A stretch of DNA of 64,000 nucleotides, from positions 2,418,001-2,482,000 of the forward strand of contig NZ_CP009747.1 in NCBI RefSeq assembly GCF_000800255.1. Reading direction: 5' to 3'. Below, in pieces: positions 55,001-64,000 of this stretch. The stretch comes from Pseudomonas parafulva (GTDB taxonomy: Bacteria > Pseudomonadota > Gammaproteobacteria > Pseudomonadales > Pseudomonadaceae). A model generated the notes under the pieces. That model was not told where the DNA came from. It searched no databases and worked only from the letters and a program-made list of their open reading frames with translations. Every line of letters starts with the position of its first letter. Positions within the stretch are counted from its first letter, which is position 1. Position numbers and translations under genes: made by a program.

Positions 55001-55361
55001 GGCACCGGTCCAGCAATTCCAGGACGGGGACAGCGACGTGTTCCTGATCAGCCTCAAGGCAGGCGGCACCGGCCTCAACCTGACCGCAGCCGATACGGTG
55101 ATCCACTACGATCCGTGGTGGAACCCGGCCAGCGAGAACCAGGCTACGGACCGGGCCTATCGGATCGGTCAGGACAAGCCGGTGTTCGTCTACAAGCTGA
55201 TCACCCGTGGCACGGTGGAGGAGAAGATCCAGCAACTGCAACTGCAAAAAGCGACGCTGGCGGCCGGGCTGCTCGATGGCGGTCAAGCCGGACAGTGGCG
55301 CCTGGGTGACGAAGAAATCGAGGCGCTGTTCGCGCCGCTGCCGGGCAAGCGCGGACGTTGA
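52056..55361 (+). CDS. SNF2-family helicase with SWIM zinc finger
   Basis: This 1101-residue protein has an N-terminal SWIM zinc finger (DGRCSCPVALNCKHCAALLF, residues about 72-90). A long middle region of about 500 residues has no clear motif. The C-terminal SNF2 ATPase (about 640-1090) has Walker A GDDMGLGKTLQTLAH, the DEAQ box VLDEAQNIKS, LTGTPVENNLGELWSIFHFL, and motif VI ATDRAYRIGQ. It probably remodels or translocates on nucleic acid. It starts with GTG at 52056, five bases after csiV. In P. aeruginosa the position between csiV and nagZ is held by a methylthioinosine phosphorylase gene instead. Confidence 0.92.
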   Translation: MKELEHLFAQNLSWHRNFSENTLQRGKRYAEQGRAEILSHEQLRIEGVCIGSGTSRYKQRVDFSVAPNRQVLIDGRCSCPVALNCKHCAALLFTLAQRYAEDVAKNDTLPLHLEHWLQVLGQPPAAARQSEDRRGRMVCYEILDREDQGCAVRVRKGTREGEVIRYSRLHSLSELLYDTPTYVKDEDLRILRQLGAQNMPYGQERGFPLKGREGGELLQQIAQTGRLLYTEGGPLLNLGEEREAEFRWVRLDNGEYRGRWHSADAPLHVLPLIPLFYVDTATAQVGTLRHTLDPHTAQQLSIAPDVPEHLIVPLSHKLKALNHQLPTPSTVKQERVDDIQPTAHLTLGSVEFSAYTPKTGRMQRQMQHRAALSFDYDGIRATGNDDKPLSRLVGSVSQRIARQPKQEKYLRETLRKLGFKAATRQSKALPDSAGDMLQLPDDEAWLHFAREDLPALREAGWTVDMHRDFAFNLNEVQDWYATVEEAPAHEWFELELGIVVDGQRHSLLPIILQLLRSNPELLRPSELARRSDEEHLLLDLNRGGLDGPAMRVALPYGRIKAVMGTLGELYLHEGPVGSALRLERADVARLNDIEHLPLHWEGGEHLRDLGRRLRDARDLDVLPPKGLKAALRPYQQQGLNWLQALREMGTGGILGDDMGLGKTLQTLAHLLLEKESGRLDQPALAVMPTSLIPNWLDEAQRFAPDLRVLALHGPSRSRAFATLGDYDLVLTTYALLPRDLQHLQAQNWHLLVLDEAQNIKSSTSKAAQAARELHADQRLCLTGTPVENNLGELWSIFHFLMPGWLGDQKRFNQDYRTPIERQGDTERLNHLATRVRPFLLRRTKEQVARELPPKTEMVHWVDLSDAQRDTYETVRVALDKKVRDEIALNGASRSQIVILDALLKLRQVCCDLRLVKGVNAQGNQADKGKLGSLLQMLEELISEGRRILLFSQFTSMLALVQAELDKRAIRYSLLTGETRDRRAPVQQFQDGDSDVFLISLKAGGTGLNLTAADTVIHYDPWWNPASENQATDRAYRIGQDKPVFVYKLITRGTVEEKIQQLQLQKATLAAGLLDGGQAGQWRLGDEEIEALFAPLPGKRGR

Positions 55362-55376
55362 GCGGACCCAGGCCGT

Positions 55377-55396
55377 ATTGCGGGTAAAACCGCAAT
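55377..55396. other. Hairpin between helicase gene and nagZ
   Basis: ATTGCGG at 55377-55383 pairs with CCGCAAT at 55390-55396 around GTAAAA in the 39-bp gap between convergent genes. There is no T-run, so it is a weak candidate for a bidirectional terminator. Confidence 0.4.
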
Positions 55397-55400
55397 CGGC

Positions 55401-56411
55401 TTACTCGATCAATTGCGCCTCCTTCAAAGCGGCCAGCGCCTCCAGCCACCGCGGTTGCTGTTTGTAGTCGGTGGACGCGAAACCCTTCCCGCGCATGCCA
55501 ACGATGCGCGGCGATGGTCTCACCTTCAAGCGCTGCGCCGCTGTCAGCGCCAGCTCCGCCGCAGCCCGATCGTTGCACACCAGCCCCATGTCACAACCGG
55601 CGCTCAACGCGGCCTCGATGCGATTGGCCGCATCGCCGACCACGTGCGCGCCGGCCATGGACAAGTCATCGCTGAATATCACGCCCTCAAAGCCCAGCTC
55701 ACCGCGCAGGATGTCCTGCAGCCAGCGCCGCGAGAATCCGGCGGGCTGGTTGTCGATCTGTGGGTAGATCACATGGGCGGGCATGACCGCTGCCAGCTGA
55801 CCGCTCAGACGCGTGAAGGGCACCAGATCGGCCTGACGCAACTGCTCAAGGCTGCGCTCATCGGTCGGAATGGCTACGTGCGAGTCGGCCTCTGCCCAAC
55901 CGTGACCCGGGAAATGCTTGCCACAGGCGGCCATGCCTGCGGCATTCATGCCACGTATGAAGGCACCGGCCAGTCGCGTGGCACGCTGCGGATCGCCTTC
56001 AAAGGCCCGGCTGCCCACCACTGCACTGCGTTGATGATCCAGGTCCAGCACCGGCGCGAAGCTCAGGTCCAAGCCGACGGCCAACACCTCGGTCGCCATC
56101 AGCCAGCCGCATTGCTCGGCCAAATACTCGGCATTGGCGTTATCGGCCAACGCGCGCATCGCCGGCAGCCGCACGAACCCCTGACGCAGACGCTGGACCC
56201 GCCCCCCTTCCTGATCGACCGCCAGGATCAGGTCAGGTCGGATGGCGCGTATCGACGCGCAGAGCTCGCGCACCTGCCGAGGGCTGTCGATGTTGCGGGC
56301 GAAAATGATCAGGCCCGCCACTTCAGGTTGACGCAGAAGCTGGCGGTCCTCGGCGGTCAGCCAGTGACCGGCGATATCCACCATCAGGGAGCCTTGGAGG
56401 CTGGCAGTCAT
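55401..56411 (-). CDS. nagZ: Beta-N-acetylhexosaminidase, peptidoglycan recycling
   Basis: This 336-residue cytoplasmic glycosidase (family GH3) cleaves GlcNAc from anhydromuropeptides and so influences AmpC beta-lactamase induction. It has ILAVDQEGGRVQRLR for the substrate site and KHFPGHGWAEADSHVAIP with the catalytic loop His. The nucleophile Asp is in GVIFSDDLSMAGA. It starts at 56411 with GGACTCC as a weak ribosome site. Its stop faces the helicase gene. The psrA gene follows on the same strand upstream. Confidence 0.96.
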   Translation of the reverse strand: MTASLQGSLMVDIAGHWLTAEDRQLLRQPEVAGLIIFARNIDSPRQVRELCASIRAIRPDLILAVDQEGGRVQRLRQGFVRLPAMRALADNANAEYLAEQCGWLMATEVLAVGLDLSFAPVLDLDHQRSAVVGSRAFEGDPQRATRLAGAFIRGMNAAGMAACGKHFPGHGWAEADSHVAIPTDERSLEQLRQADLVPFTRLSGQLAAVMPAHVIYPQIDNQPAGFSRRWLQDILRGELGFEGVIFSDDLSMAGAHVVGDAANRIEAALSAGCDMGLVCNDRAAAELALTAAQRLKVRPSPRIVGMRGKGFASTDYKQQPRWLEALAALKEAQLIE

Positions 56412-56566
56412 ACGGAGTCCTTCATTGAAGATTCAGACCGAAGTGATACAGGACGGCAGCGCAGGCGCTCGCCATCCCCGGCTCTGGAACGGCTGATAAA
56501 CGAATGGGTGGGGGGCGGGCAAGCATGGGCGCTAGCTTAGCGGATGCGCCCTGCCCCGCCCAGCCT

Positions 56567-57280
56567 TCACGCTTTGGCCGGTGTGCCAGTGGCCGGGCTC
56601 TTGCTGCGCGGACGCAGTTGCGCGGCCGCCATGGCCTGATCGGTCACGCCAGTGTCGGCGCGCATACCGGCTGCGAGAAAGGGGACCATCAAACGCATGA
56701 CTTGCTCGATCGACGTGTTGATGCCGAAGTCGGTTTCAGCGATAGCCCGCAACGCCTTGATACCGGACATGCTGAACGCGGCAGCACCCAGCATGAAGTG
56801 CACGCGCCAGAACAGCTCTAGAGGCGGAATGCGCGGGGCGGCCTCGTTGACCAATAGCATGTAGCGTCGAAACACTTTTCCATACATGTCTTCCAGGTAG
56901 CGCCGCAGGTGCCCCTGACTCTGACTGAAGGCCAGGCCCAACAGACGCATGAAGATCGACAGGTCATTGTTGCTGCGCGGCTGCACGACCAAAGCTTGCT
57001 CCACGAGCATCTCGAGCAGTTCTTCCAGGCTTGGCTTGGCTTCTGGCTGCGCCTGGCGCCGCTCGAGCTCACGCTCCAGGCTGGCGCAAAACGGCCCGAG
57101 GAAACGCGAGAACACCGCTTGGATCAGCGCTTTCTTGGAACCGAAGTGATAGTTTACCGCCGCCAGGTTGACACCTGCTTTGCTGGTGATCAGACGCAGC
57201 GAGGTCTCCGCGAAACCTCGCTCGGCGAACAGCTGCTCGGCAGCATCGAGAATGCGTTCAACGGTTTCCGATTGGGCCAT
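56567..57280 (-). CDS. psrA: TetR-family fatty-acid-responsive regulator PsrA
   Basis: This 237-residue regulator has the TetR helix-turn-helix in ERGFAETSLRLITSKAGVNL followed by AAVNYHFGSKKALIQAVF. It represses its own gene and fatty acid degradation genes until long-chain fatty acids bind, and in pseudomonads it activates rpoS. The ligand domain extends to about residue 210, followed by a charged tail. Two back-to-back PsrA boxes lie 16-42 bp upstream. It neighbours nagZ and lexA as in P. aeruginosa. The fadAB genes nearby are expected targets. Confidence 0.95.
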   Translation of the reverse strand: MAQSETVERILDAAEQLFAERGFAETSLRLITSKAGVNLAAVNYHFGSKKALIQAVFSRFLGPFCASLERELERRQAQPEAKPSLEELLEMLVEQALVVQPRSNNDLSIFMRLLGLAFSQSQGHLRRYLEDMYGKVFRRYMLLVNEAAPRIPPLELFWRVHFMLGAAAFSMSGIKALRAIAETDFGINTSIEQVMRLMVPFLAAGMRADTGVTDQAMAAAQLRPRSKSPATGTPAKA

Positions 57281-57295
57281 GACTTATCCGCCTGA

Positions 57296-57322
57296 CAAAC
57301 AGTTGTTTGAAACATACGTTTC
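57296..57322. promoter_or_regulatory. Two abutting PsrA boxes
   Basis: CAAAC-AGTT-GTTTG (57296-57309) and GAAAC-ATAC-GTTTC (57309-57322) both fit the G/C-AAAC-N2-4-GTTT-G/C consensus exactly and share one base. They lie directly upstream of the psrA start, which indicates strong autorepression. Confidence 0.85.
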
Positions 57323-57475
57323 AGGCGTGACGCTGTCAAGATTCAGTGACCCATCGGTCGAGTAATTTCCACTACCCGAGAAAGAGCTGCAAGCCACGGA
57401 CGACAAGGGGTTGGCGCAACATCACAGGCGCGCATGGATTTTTCTTGGCGCTTGCAGCTTGCAGCTTGCCATCTA
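57323..57475. repeat. Region with CTTGCAG repeats between psrA and lexA
   Basis: CTTGCAG is repeated in tandem at about 57451-57464, then CTTGCC. The 10-bp arm AGCTGCAAGC at about 57387-57396 has its complement GCTTGCAGCT about 55 bases further on. The role is unknown; this may be a degenerate REP-like element or the stem of a structured 3' end. Confidence 0.4.
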
Positions 57476-57510
57476 CTGTATATAATCCCAGTCACTGTAT
57501 AAAAAGACAG
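57476..57510. promoter_or_regulatory. Two LexA boxes upstream of lexA
   Basis: CTGTATATAATCCCAG at 57476-57491 and CTGTATAAAAAGACAG at 57495-57510 each fit CTG-N10-CAG. The second ends 11 bp before the lexA start. The pair gives tight autorepression of the lexA-sulA transcript. Confidence 0.93.
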
Positions 57511-57521
57511 AGCCACTCGCC

Positions 57522-58130
57522 ATGCTGAAACTCACGCCACGCCAAGCCGAGATCCTGGCTTTCATCAAACGTTGCCTCGAAGACAATGGATTCCCCCCCA
57601 CCCGCGCGGAAATCGCTCAGGAACTGGGTTTCAAGTCCCCCAATGCCGCCGAGGAGCATCTCAAGGCGCTGGCGCGCAAAGGTGCAATCGAAATGACCCC
57701 GGGGGCTTCCCGCGGCATTCGCATCCCAGGCGTTGAAAGCAAGCCGCAAGACAGTGCCTTGCCGATCATCGGCCGCGTCGCCGCCGGCGCACCGATCCTG
57801 GCTGAGCAGCACATCGAAGAATCTTGCAACATCAACCCGGCCTTTTTCCATCCCCGCGCCGACTACCTGCTGCGCGTCCACGGCATGAGCATGAAGGACA
57901 TCGGCATCATCGACGGTGACCTGCTCGCGGTGCATACCTGCCGCGAAGCACGCAACGGCCAGATCGTCGTTGCCCGCATCGGAGACGAAGTCACCGTGAA
58001 GCGCTTCAAGCGCGAAGGCAGCAAGGTCTGGCTCATCGCCGAAAACCCTGAATTTGCCCCGATCGAAGTGAACCTGAACGATCAGGAACTGGTGATCGAG
58101 GGCTTGAGCGTCGGCGTCATACGCCGCTGA
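57522..58130 (+). CDS. lexA: SOS repressor LexA
   Basis: This 202-residue repressor has a winged helix (about 1-70) beginning [20 protein letters not shown]. The Ala-Gly cleavage site is in GRVAAGAPI. The catalytic Ser lies in [10 protein letters not shown] and the Lys in [10 protein letters not shown]. Full length. Two LexA boxes precede it. It is followed 13 bp later by sulA on the same message. It will also bind the box shared by umuDC and the SRAP gene at 7547. Confidence 0.98.
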   Translation: MLKLTPRQAEILAFIKRCLEDNGFPPTRAEIAQELGFKSPNAAEEHLKALARKGAIEMTPGASRGIRIPGVESKPQDSALPIIGRVAAGAPILAEQHIEESCNINPAFFHPRADYLLRVHGMSMKDIGIIDGDLLAVHTCREARNGQIVVARIGDEVTVKRFKREGSKVWLIAENPEFAPIEVNLNDQELVIEGLSVGVIRR

Positions 58131-58143
58131 TCCTGGAGGCGTC

Positions 58144-58620
58144 ATGCAGCAGTCCGCCCACTCAACGCAGCCCGCACAATTGCCCTTGTTCGAAGCCTTC
58201 CTCGCACAGCCCGTGCTGCCTGGCCTGAAGAGCCGCGAACTGCCGCACATGGCGAACCGGCCCGAGCTGTTCAGCGAACTGTCACTGCGCGGCGCCCCAG
58301 GGCATTGTCACAGCCTGCTGGCTCCTATCCTTCGCGAACTGAGCGATGTGGATGATGCGCGTTGGCTCACACTGATCGCGCCGCCCTCCAGCTTGACTCA
58401 GGCCTGGCTACGCCATGCTGGGCTAAACCGGGAGCGGATCCTGCTGCTGCAACCTGGCAACAGCCAAAGCGCACTGCAATTAGCCTGTGAGGCCTTGCGC
58501 CTGGGTCACAGCCATACCGTGGTCAGTTGGCTTGGCAACATCAATGCCGGCAACCGCCAGCAGCTCATTCACGCAGCCACCTGTGGAAACGCACAAAGCC
58601 TGAACATCCGCCTCGGCTAA
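58144..58620 (+). CDS. sulA: SOS cell division inhibitor SulA
   Basis: This 158-residue protein blocks FtsZ assembly during SOS. The sequence has the core FSELSLRGAPGHCHSLLAPIL, WLTLIAPPSSL, LRHAGLNRERILLLQP, and GHSHTVVSWLG, which match Pseudomonas SulA. It belongs to the RecA-like fold without an ATP-binding motif. It is cotranscribed with lexA, 13 bp apart. The last codons are part of the stem of a terminator. Confidence 0.94.
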   Translation: MQQSAHSTQPAQLPLFEAFLAQPVLPGLKSRELPHMANRPELFSELSLRGAPGHCHSLLAPILRELSDVDDARWLTLIAPPSSLTQAWLRHAGLNRERILLLQPGNSQSALQLACEALRLGHSHTVVSWLGNINAGNRQQLIHAATCGNAQSLNIRLG

Positions 58621-58632
58621 TGTTCAGGCTTT
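58596..58632 (+). terminator. Intrinsic terminator overlapping the sulA stop
   Basis: AAGCCTGAACAT at 58596-58607 pairs perfectly with ATGTTCAGGCTT at 58620-58631 across a 12-base loop. The left arm lies inside the last codons of sulA. A short T-run follows. Confidence 0.8.
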
Positions 58633-58668
58633 GACTGTGTGAGATTTTGATGACGCCTGAGTCAAGGT

Positions 58669-58902
58669 TCAGTGGAGAACGCGCGGCCCTTCATCGCGTT
58701 CGAACTCACCCTCAATCAATTTACCAGCCATCTGCACGCCCACGCTGAGCATCGCCTTGGCCACTTCAACGTGCTGCCCCTGCAAGAACACCTTGGCATC
58801 CTCGGAAAAATCCAGAGTGACCAACGAACCTTCGTCCTCGGCACGACGCAGCTCAATGCGACCATCAGGCAATTCGACAATTTCTAGAAAGGACGTTGAC
58901 AT
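58669..58902 (-). CDS. Small conserved protein upstream of topA region (PA3009-like)
   Basis: This 77-residue protein begins MSTSFLEIVELPDGRIELRR, is acidic, and has EDAKVFLQGQHVEVAKAMLS in the middle. It has no signal peptide or membrane span. It lies between sulA and a DUF6586-like gene, as in P. aeruginosa. The function is unknown. I chose the ATG at 58902; an in-frame ATG 18 bp upstream is less family-like. Confidence 0.82.
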   Translation of the reverse strand: MSTSFLEIVELPDGRIELRRAEDEGSLVTLDFSEDAKVFLQGQHVEVAKAMLSVGVQMAGKLIEGEFERDEGPRVLH

Positions 58903-58953
58903 AAGGGGCCTGCTGTTCACGAAAGGCGAGTAGTGTACCAGCCACGCAGTCTG

Positions 58954-59475
58954 TCAGCACTCACTCAACGCGTCGCGGAAACGTCTTGCAAGCCCTTTCA
59001 ACGCCTGACGCCATCGTTCCAACTCAACGCGCGAAACCGCGACTTCCTCACAATCGTCGAGATTGACCGCCTGAATCAAAGGCTGAGTCACGTCGGTCTT
59101 GGCGATTTTCCTCTCGACCGGTGGTTGGAACAAATCGGCATAAGCTCTAAGCAATTGGGCTAACCACGTCTGTGGCTGGCGTGCCAGTTCCAGCATCTCG
59201 GCCATTTCCGGGATGGCCACAGCGCTCAGCGTTTCATCGGTCAGCAACAGTTCGGCACGCGGTGCTGCGGCCTGAGGCAGGCGGTAGAATCCGGCGATTT
59301 CGTGGCACAGCCCTAAAAGCGCGCCATACAAATGAAAGAGCGCAGACTCACGCTCTGCCTGGATCAGCCCCTGAGCGTTCATCGCGCCGCTCTGCTCAGC
59401 CTTGGCCATGGATTCCAGGGCAAGCCCCGCGAAGAACAGCTTTTGATTGGTGCGCGTGTAGAGTTCCTGGGCCAT
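58954..59475 (-). CDS. DUF6586-like protein
   Basis: This 173-residue helical protein begins MAQELYTRTNQKLFFAGLAL and resembles the protein between topA and the small PA3009-like gene in other pseudomonads. It contains ALFHLYGALLGLCHEIAGFYR and ends RDALSEC. No catalytic motif or signal is visible. The ATG at 59475 has an excellent GGGAGG ribosome site. Function unknown. Confidence 0.85.
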   Translation of the reverse strand: MAQELYTRTNQKLFFAGLALESMAKAEQSGAMNAQGLIQAERESALFHLYGALLGLCHEIAGFYRLPQAAAPRAELLLTDETLSAVAIPEMAEMLELARQPQTWLAQLLRAYADLFQPPVERKIAKTDVTQPLIQAVNLDDCEEVAVSRVELERWRQALKGLARRFRDALSEC

Positions 59476-59596
59476 GTTCAATGACCTCCCTGACTGCAAG
59501 GCAATGGGCTTGCATCATAAATGATCGGGGCCGCGAGCGCGCTCATCACGTCATCCGTGACAGGCACACAAGCGGCCCCTCCCTGTCATCGAAGCG

Positions 59597-62206
59597 TCAG
59601 CGCTTGTCTTCGACCTTCCACGCCTTGCCGTCGTAGAACGCTTTCCAACCGGTCGGCTTGCCGTCGACTTCGGATTGAACGTACTGCTCCTTGGTCTTGC
59701 GGCTGTAGCGGATCACTGCCGGGCGGCCGTCCGGGTCTTTTTGCGGCGCTTCGCACAAGAAATGATACTTGGGGTCGATCTCATGCTTGTGCGGCACGAT
59801 TTCCAGGACCAAGGGCGCGCGGGTTTCGCGGTTCTTCGGGAACTGGCTAGCAGCCAGGAACAACCCGGAGGCGCCGTCGCGCAACACATAGGTGTCATCG
59901 ACCTTCTCGCAGCGCAACTCAGGCATGTCCACCTTGTCCATCTTCGGTGGCGCGGCCTCGCCATTCTTGAGCAGCTTACGGGTGTTCTTGCAGGCCGGAT
60001 TGGTACAGCCGAAGAACTTGCCGAAGCGGCCGGTCTTGAGCTGCATCTCGCTGCCGCACTTGTCGCATTCCAGGCTTGGGCCTTCGTAGCCCTTGATCCG
60101 GTAGCTGCCCTCTTCGATTTCGTAGCCCGGGCAGTCTGGGTTGTTGCCGCAGATATGCAGTTTGTGCTTCTCGTCCAGCAAGTAAGCATCCATCGCCGTC
60201 GAACAGATCGGGCAGCGATGCTTGCCGCGCAGCACCAAGGATTCGGATTCACCCTCGTCGTCTGCGGCAATCTCATCACCTGGAACCAGGTTGACGGTCG
60301 CCTTGCAGCGCTCTTTCGGCGGCAGGCTGTAGCCCGAGCAGCCCAGGAAAACGCCAGTGGAGGCGGTGCGAATCATCATCGGCCGCCCGCATTCCTTGCA
60401 CGGAATGTTGGTGAGGGTCGGCTGATTGGCCCGCATGCCATTCTCGCTGGATTCGGCCGTCAGCAGTTTCGTGCTGAAGTCGCCATAGAACTCATCAAGC
60501 ACGTTCTTCCAGTCACGCTCGCCGTGGGCGACGTCATCGAGGTTCTCCTCCATGCCGGCGGTGAAGCCATAGTCCATCAGATTGGAGAAGCTCTCGGACA
60601 GGCGCTCGGTGACGATGTCGCCCATCTTCTCGGAGTAGAAGCGGCGGTTGTGCAACGTCACGTAGCCGCGATCCTGAATGGTGGAAATGATGGCTGCATA
60701 GGTCGAAGGGCGACCGATACCGCGCTTTTCCATTTCCTTGACCAGGCTCGCTTCGGTGAAGCGCGCAGGCGGCTTGGTGAAATGCTGGCTGGGATCGAGC
60801 TGAAGCAACGCCAGCGACTCGCCCTGGGCCATGTCCGGCAACACATCGTCTTCGCCCGGCTTGGTCTGCTGGGGCTGCACACGGGTGTAACCATCGAACT
60901 TGAGGATGCGACCCTTGGCGCGCAGCTCGAACTCACCGGCAGCAACGGTGACGCTGGTGGACAGGTACTGCGCAGGCGGCATCTGGCAAGCCAGGAACTG
61001 GCGCCAGATCAGCTCGTACAGGCGCTCGGCATCGCGCTCCATGCCACTGAGCTTGGTGGGATGGGTCGTGACGTCGGAAGGCCGGATGGCTTCGTGCGCC
61101 TCCTGGGCACCTTCCTTGCTGCCATACACGATCGGCGCCGCTGGCAGGTACTGCTTGCCGAACTCGCTCTCGATGTAGCTGCGCGCCATCTCCACCGCAT
61201 CGGTGGAGAGGTTGGTGGAGTCGGTTCGCATGTAAGTGATGTAGCCCGCTTCGTAAAGACGCTGGGCCATCATCATGGTCTTCTTCACCCCAAAGCCGAG
61301 GCGGTTGCTGGCAGCCTGCTGCAGCGTGGAGGTGATGAACGGCGCCGAGGGCTTGCTGCTGGTCGGACGGTCTTCACGCTTGATCACGCTGTAGCTGGAA
61401 GCCTTGAGCTTCTCCAGCGCGGCCATGGCCTGGGCTTGATTCAGCGGCTTGAAGGCCTCGCCGCGTTCACGGGCGACCTCGAAGCGCACCTTGGCGTTTT
61501 TCGCGGTACCGAGATCGGCGTGGATTTCCCAGTATTCCTCGGGATTGAAGGCCCGAATCTCGCGTTCACGCTCGACCACCAGCTTCACGGCCACCGACTG
61601 CACACGACCGGCAGAAAGGCCGCGGGCGATTTTCGACCACAGCAACGGCGACACCATGTAGCCGACCACGCGATCGAGGAAGCGACGCGCCTGCTGGGCA
61701 TTGACACGGTCGATGTCGAGTTCGCCCGGTTGTGAGAACGCTTCCTGGATGGCCTTCTTGGTGATTTCGTTGAACACCACGCGCTTGTAGCGGCTGTCAT
61801 CACCACCGATGGCTTCGCGCAGGTGCCAGGCAATGGCCTCCCCTTCGCGGTCCAAGTCGGTTGCGAGATAGATGGTGTCGGCATCCTTGGCCAGGCGGCG
61901 CAGTTCGTCGATCACCTTTTCCTTGCCGGGAAGGATCTCGTACTGGGCTTTCCAGCCCGCCTCCGGATCGACACCCATGCGCGCCACCAGTTGCCGGCGA
62001 GCCTTCTCCTTCGGCGTCAGGGTCGACGCCTGAGCAGCGGTCTTGCCGCGCTTGGCAGCCGGCTCCTTGGCCGTACTGGCCGAACCGCTGGTGGGAAGGT
62101 CTCGGATATGGCCGATACTCGACTTCACCACGTACTGGTTGCCCAGGTACTTGTTGATGGTCTTGGCCTTGGCCGGGGATTCCACAATGACCAGCGATTT
62201 GCCCAT
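59597..62206 (-). CDS. topA: DNA topoisomerase I
   Basis: This 869-residue type IA topoisomerase relaxes negative supercoils. It begins [21 protein letters not shown] with the TOPRIM Glu, and the acidic pair lies in [17 protein letters not shown]. The active-site Tyr is in [14 protein letters not shown]. The C-terminal part has three four-Cys zinc ribbons: [20 protein letters not shown] and [10 protein letters not shown], followed by a further domain with [13 protein letters not shown] at the end. Full length. A start at 62206 is supported by the family N terminus. Confidence 0.98.
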   Translation of the reverse strand: MGKSLVIVESPAKAKTINKYLGNQYVVKSSIGHIRDLPTSGSASTAKEPAAKRGKTAAQASTLTPKEKARRQLVARMGVDPEAGWKAQYEILPGKEKVIDELRRLAKDADTIYLATDLDREGEAIAWHLREAIGGDDSRYKRVVFNEITKKAIQEAFSQPGELDIDRVNAQQARRFLDRVVGYMVSPLLWSKIARGLSAGRVQSVAVKLVVEREREIRAFNPEEYWEIHADLGTAKNAKVRFEVARERGEAFKPLNQAQAMAALEKLKASSYSVIKREDRPTSSKPSAPFITSTLQQAASNRLGFGVKKTMMMAQRLYEAGYITYMRTDSTNLSTDAVEMARSYIESEFGKQYLPAAPIVYGSKEGAQEAHEAIRPSDVTTHPTKLSGMERDAERLYELIWRQFLACQMPPAQYLSTSVTVAAGEFELRAKGRILKFDGYTRVQPQQTKPGEDDVLPDMAQGESLALLQLDPSQHFTKPPARFTEASLVKEMEKRGIGRPSTYAAIISTIQDRGYVTLHNRRFYSEKMGDIVTERLSESFSNLMDYGFTAGMEENLDDVAHGERDWKNVLDEFYGDFSTKLLTAESSENGMRANQPTLTNIPCKECGRPMMIRTASTGVFLGCSGYSLPPKERCKATVNLVPGDEIAADDEGESESLVLRGKHRCPICSTAMDAYLLDEKHKLHICGNNPDCPGYEIEEGSYRIKGYEGPSLECDKCGSEMQLKTGRFGKFFGCTNPACKNTRKLLKNGEAAPPKMDKVDMPELRCEKVDDTYVLRDGASGLFLAASQFPKNRETRAPLVLEIVPHKHEIDPKYHFLCEAPQKDPDGRPAVIRYSRKTKEQYVQSEVDGKPTGWKAFYDGKAWKVEDKR

Positions 62207-62306
62207 GGATCGGAGTATTCCTGAATCTGAAGATGAAAAACGCGTCAGGTGCCGCACGCGGCACCGCTATATATAGTGGCGTAGGAGTGAGGTCAAGCGC
62301 GGTCGA

Positions 62307-62558
62307 TCACTCGACGGCCTTTGCACCCCGTGCCAAGAGCCCGTCTTCAGCCCTGAGCAGAGCAAAGCGCGGCACCTGCTCGCCGTCAACCTCGACCGAC
62401 TCCTGAAACATCGAGAGAGGCCGCACCCAAAAGCTGTAATCACCATACAGGCATTGGTAGAAGACCATCCACTCTTCGCTCTCGGAATGCCGCGCGACAC
62501 TGAAGACACGGTACTCAGGCCCTTTGTAATGCCGGTACACACCTGGCTGTATCTGCAT
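62307..62558 (-). CDS. DUF1653 family protein
   Basis: This 83-residue protein begins MQIQPGVYRHYKGPEYRVFS and has SEEWMVFYQCLYGDYSFWVR, the whole of the DUF1653 domain (a small beta barrel). The last 20 residues are a family-unrelated tail. It is oriented with topA and fadA. The role is unknown. I chose the ATG at 62558. Confidence 0.9.
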   Translation of the reverse strand: MQIQPGVYRHYKGPEYRVFSVARHSESEEWMVFYQCLYGDYSFWVRPLSMFQESVEVDGEQVPRFALLRAEDGLLARGAKAVE

Positions 62559-62586
62559 GTCACGTCCTCTCGCGCACAAACTCTGT

Positions 62587-62616
62587 AAAAAACAAAACCG
62601 GGGCACAGGGCCCCGG
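62587..62616 (-). terminator. Intrinsic terminator of fadBA
   Basis: CCGGGGC at 62598-62604 pairs with GCCCCGG at 62610-62616 with a five-base loop. On the minus strand it is followed by TTTTGTTTTTT. It lies 20 bp after the fadA stop. Confidence 0.93.
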
Positions 62617-62635
62617 CTGCTGTCCTGCGACGCGA

Positions 62636-63826
<1,191 letters not shown>

Positions 63827-63842
63827 CTAGCTCAGTGGCCGT

Positions 63843-64000
<158 letters not shown>

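Noticed and set aside
59675..61735. A long open frame on the plus strand inside topA
   Set aside because: It is antisense to topA, with low-complexity composition and no recognisable domain.

Overview
The window looks like a chromosomal segment of a high-GC Pseudomonas. Gene content and order match, from memory, several blocks of the P. aeruginosa PAO1 map: dusA/tal to queF/copRS (about PA2795-PA2810), lolCDE to sthA (PA2986-PA2991), gapB-like/mfd to fadBA (PA3001-PA3014), and the speD2-speE2-pmrAB group (PA4773-PA4777). These blocks are fused in a different order. A HrpL-type promoter in front of a candidate type III effector suggests a plant-associated strain with a Hrp secretion system elsewhere in its genome.

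Layout. 1-144: 5' end of a formate dehydrogenase gamma gene (minus). 433-3442: a four-gene minus-strand operon (DUF2491, DUF350, DUF1190 lipoprotein, glutathionylspermidine-synthase-like ATP-grasp) resembling E. coli yjfKLMC. 3561-5690: TonB receptor. 5831-8332: SOS module, umuDC divergent from an SRAP/YedK gene across one LexA box. 8466-10097: chemoreceptor. 10209-12018: three uncharacterised genes. 12036-16523: exported M20 peptidase, GAF-like protein, and an MHYT-GGDEF-EAL c-di-GMP enzyme. 16507-18570: TonB receptor under a Zur-like box. 18873-20432: orphan HWE/HisKA_2-type sensor kinase.

20757-25961: a polyamine/PmrAB operon (speD, speE, RMD1-like protein, pmrA, pmrB, MTA nucleosidase-like gene) behind a perfect PmrA box. 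26206-28474: accessory segment with the effector candidate, its hrp box, and a possible small RNA, lying against the 5' end of dusA. 28475-40003: dusA, tal, a PhoD-like phosphatase, rssB with a STAS partner, mlaA, a degenerate HAD protein, a DUF4404 protein, queF, a cupredoxin, and copRS. 40023-46134: lolCDE, a PilZ protein, a phosphodiesterase, and sthA. 46387-55361: gapB-like gene, mfd, csiV, and a SWIM-SNF2 helicase. 55401-64000: nagZ, psrA, lexA-sulA, two small proteins, topA, a DUF1653 protein, fadA, and the fadB 3' end.

Themes that connect genes are SOS control (three LexA boxes in two places), metal sensing (Zur-like and CopR-like sites), envelope defence (PmrAB with surface spermidine, Lol and Mla genes), and c-di-GMP (GGDEF-EAL enzyme and PilZ receptor). 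I saw no tRNA, rRNA, CRISPR array, integrase or intact insertion sequence. All motif calls are by eye; no homology search was run.
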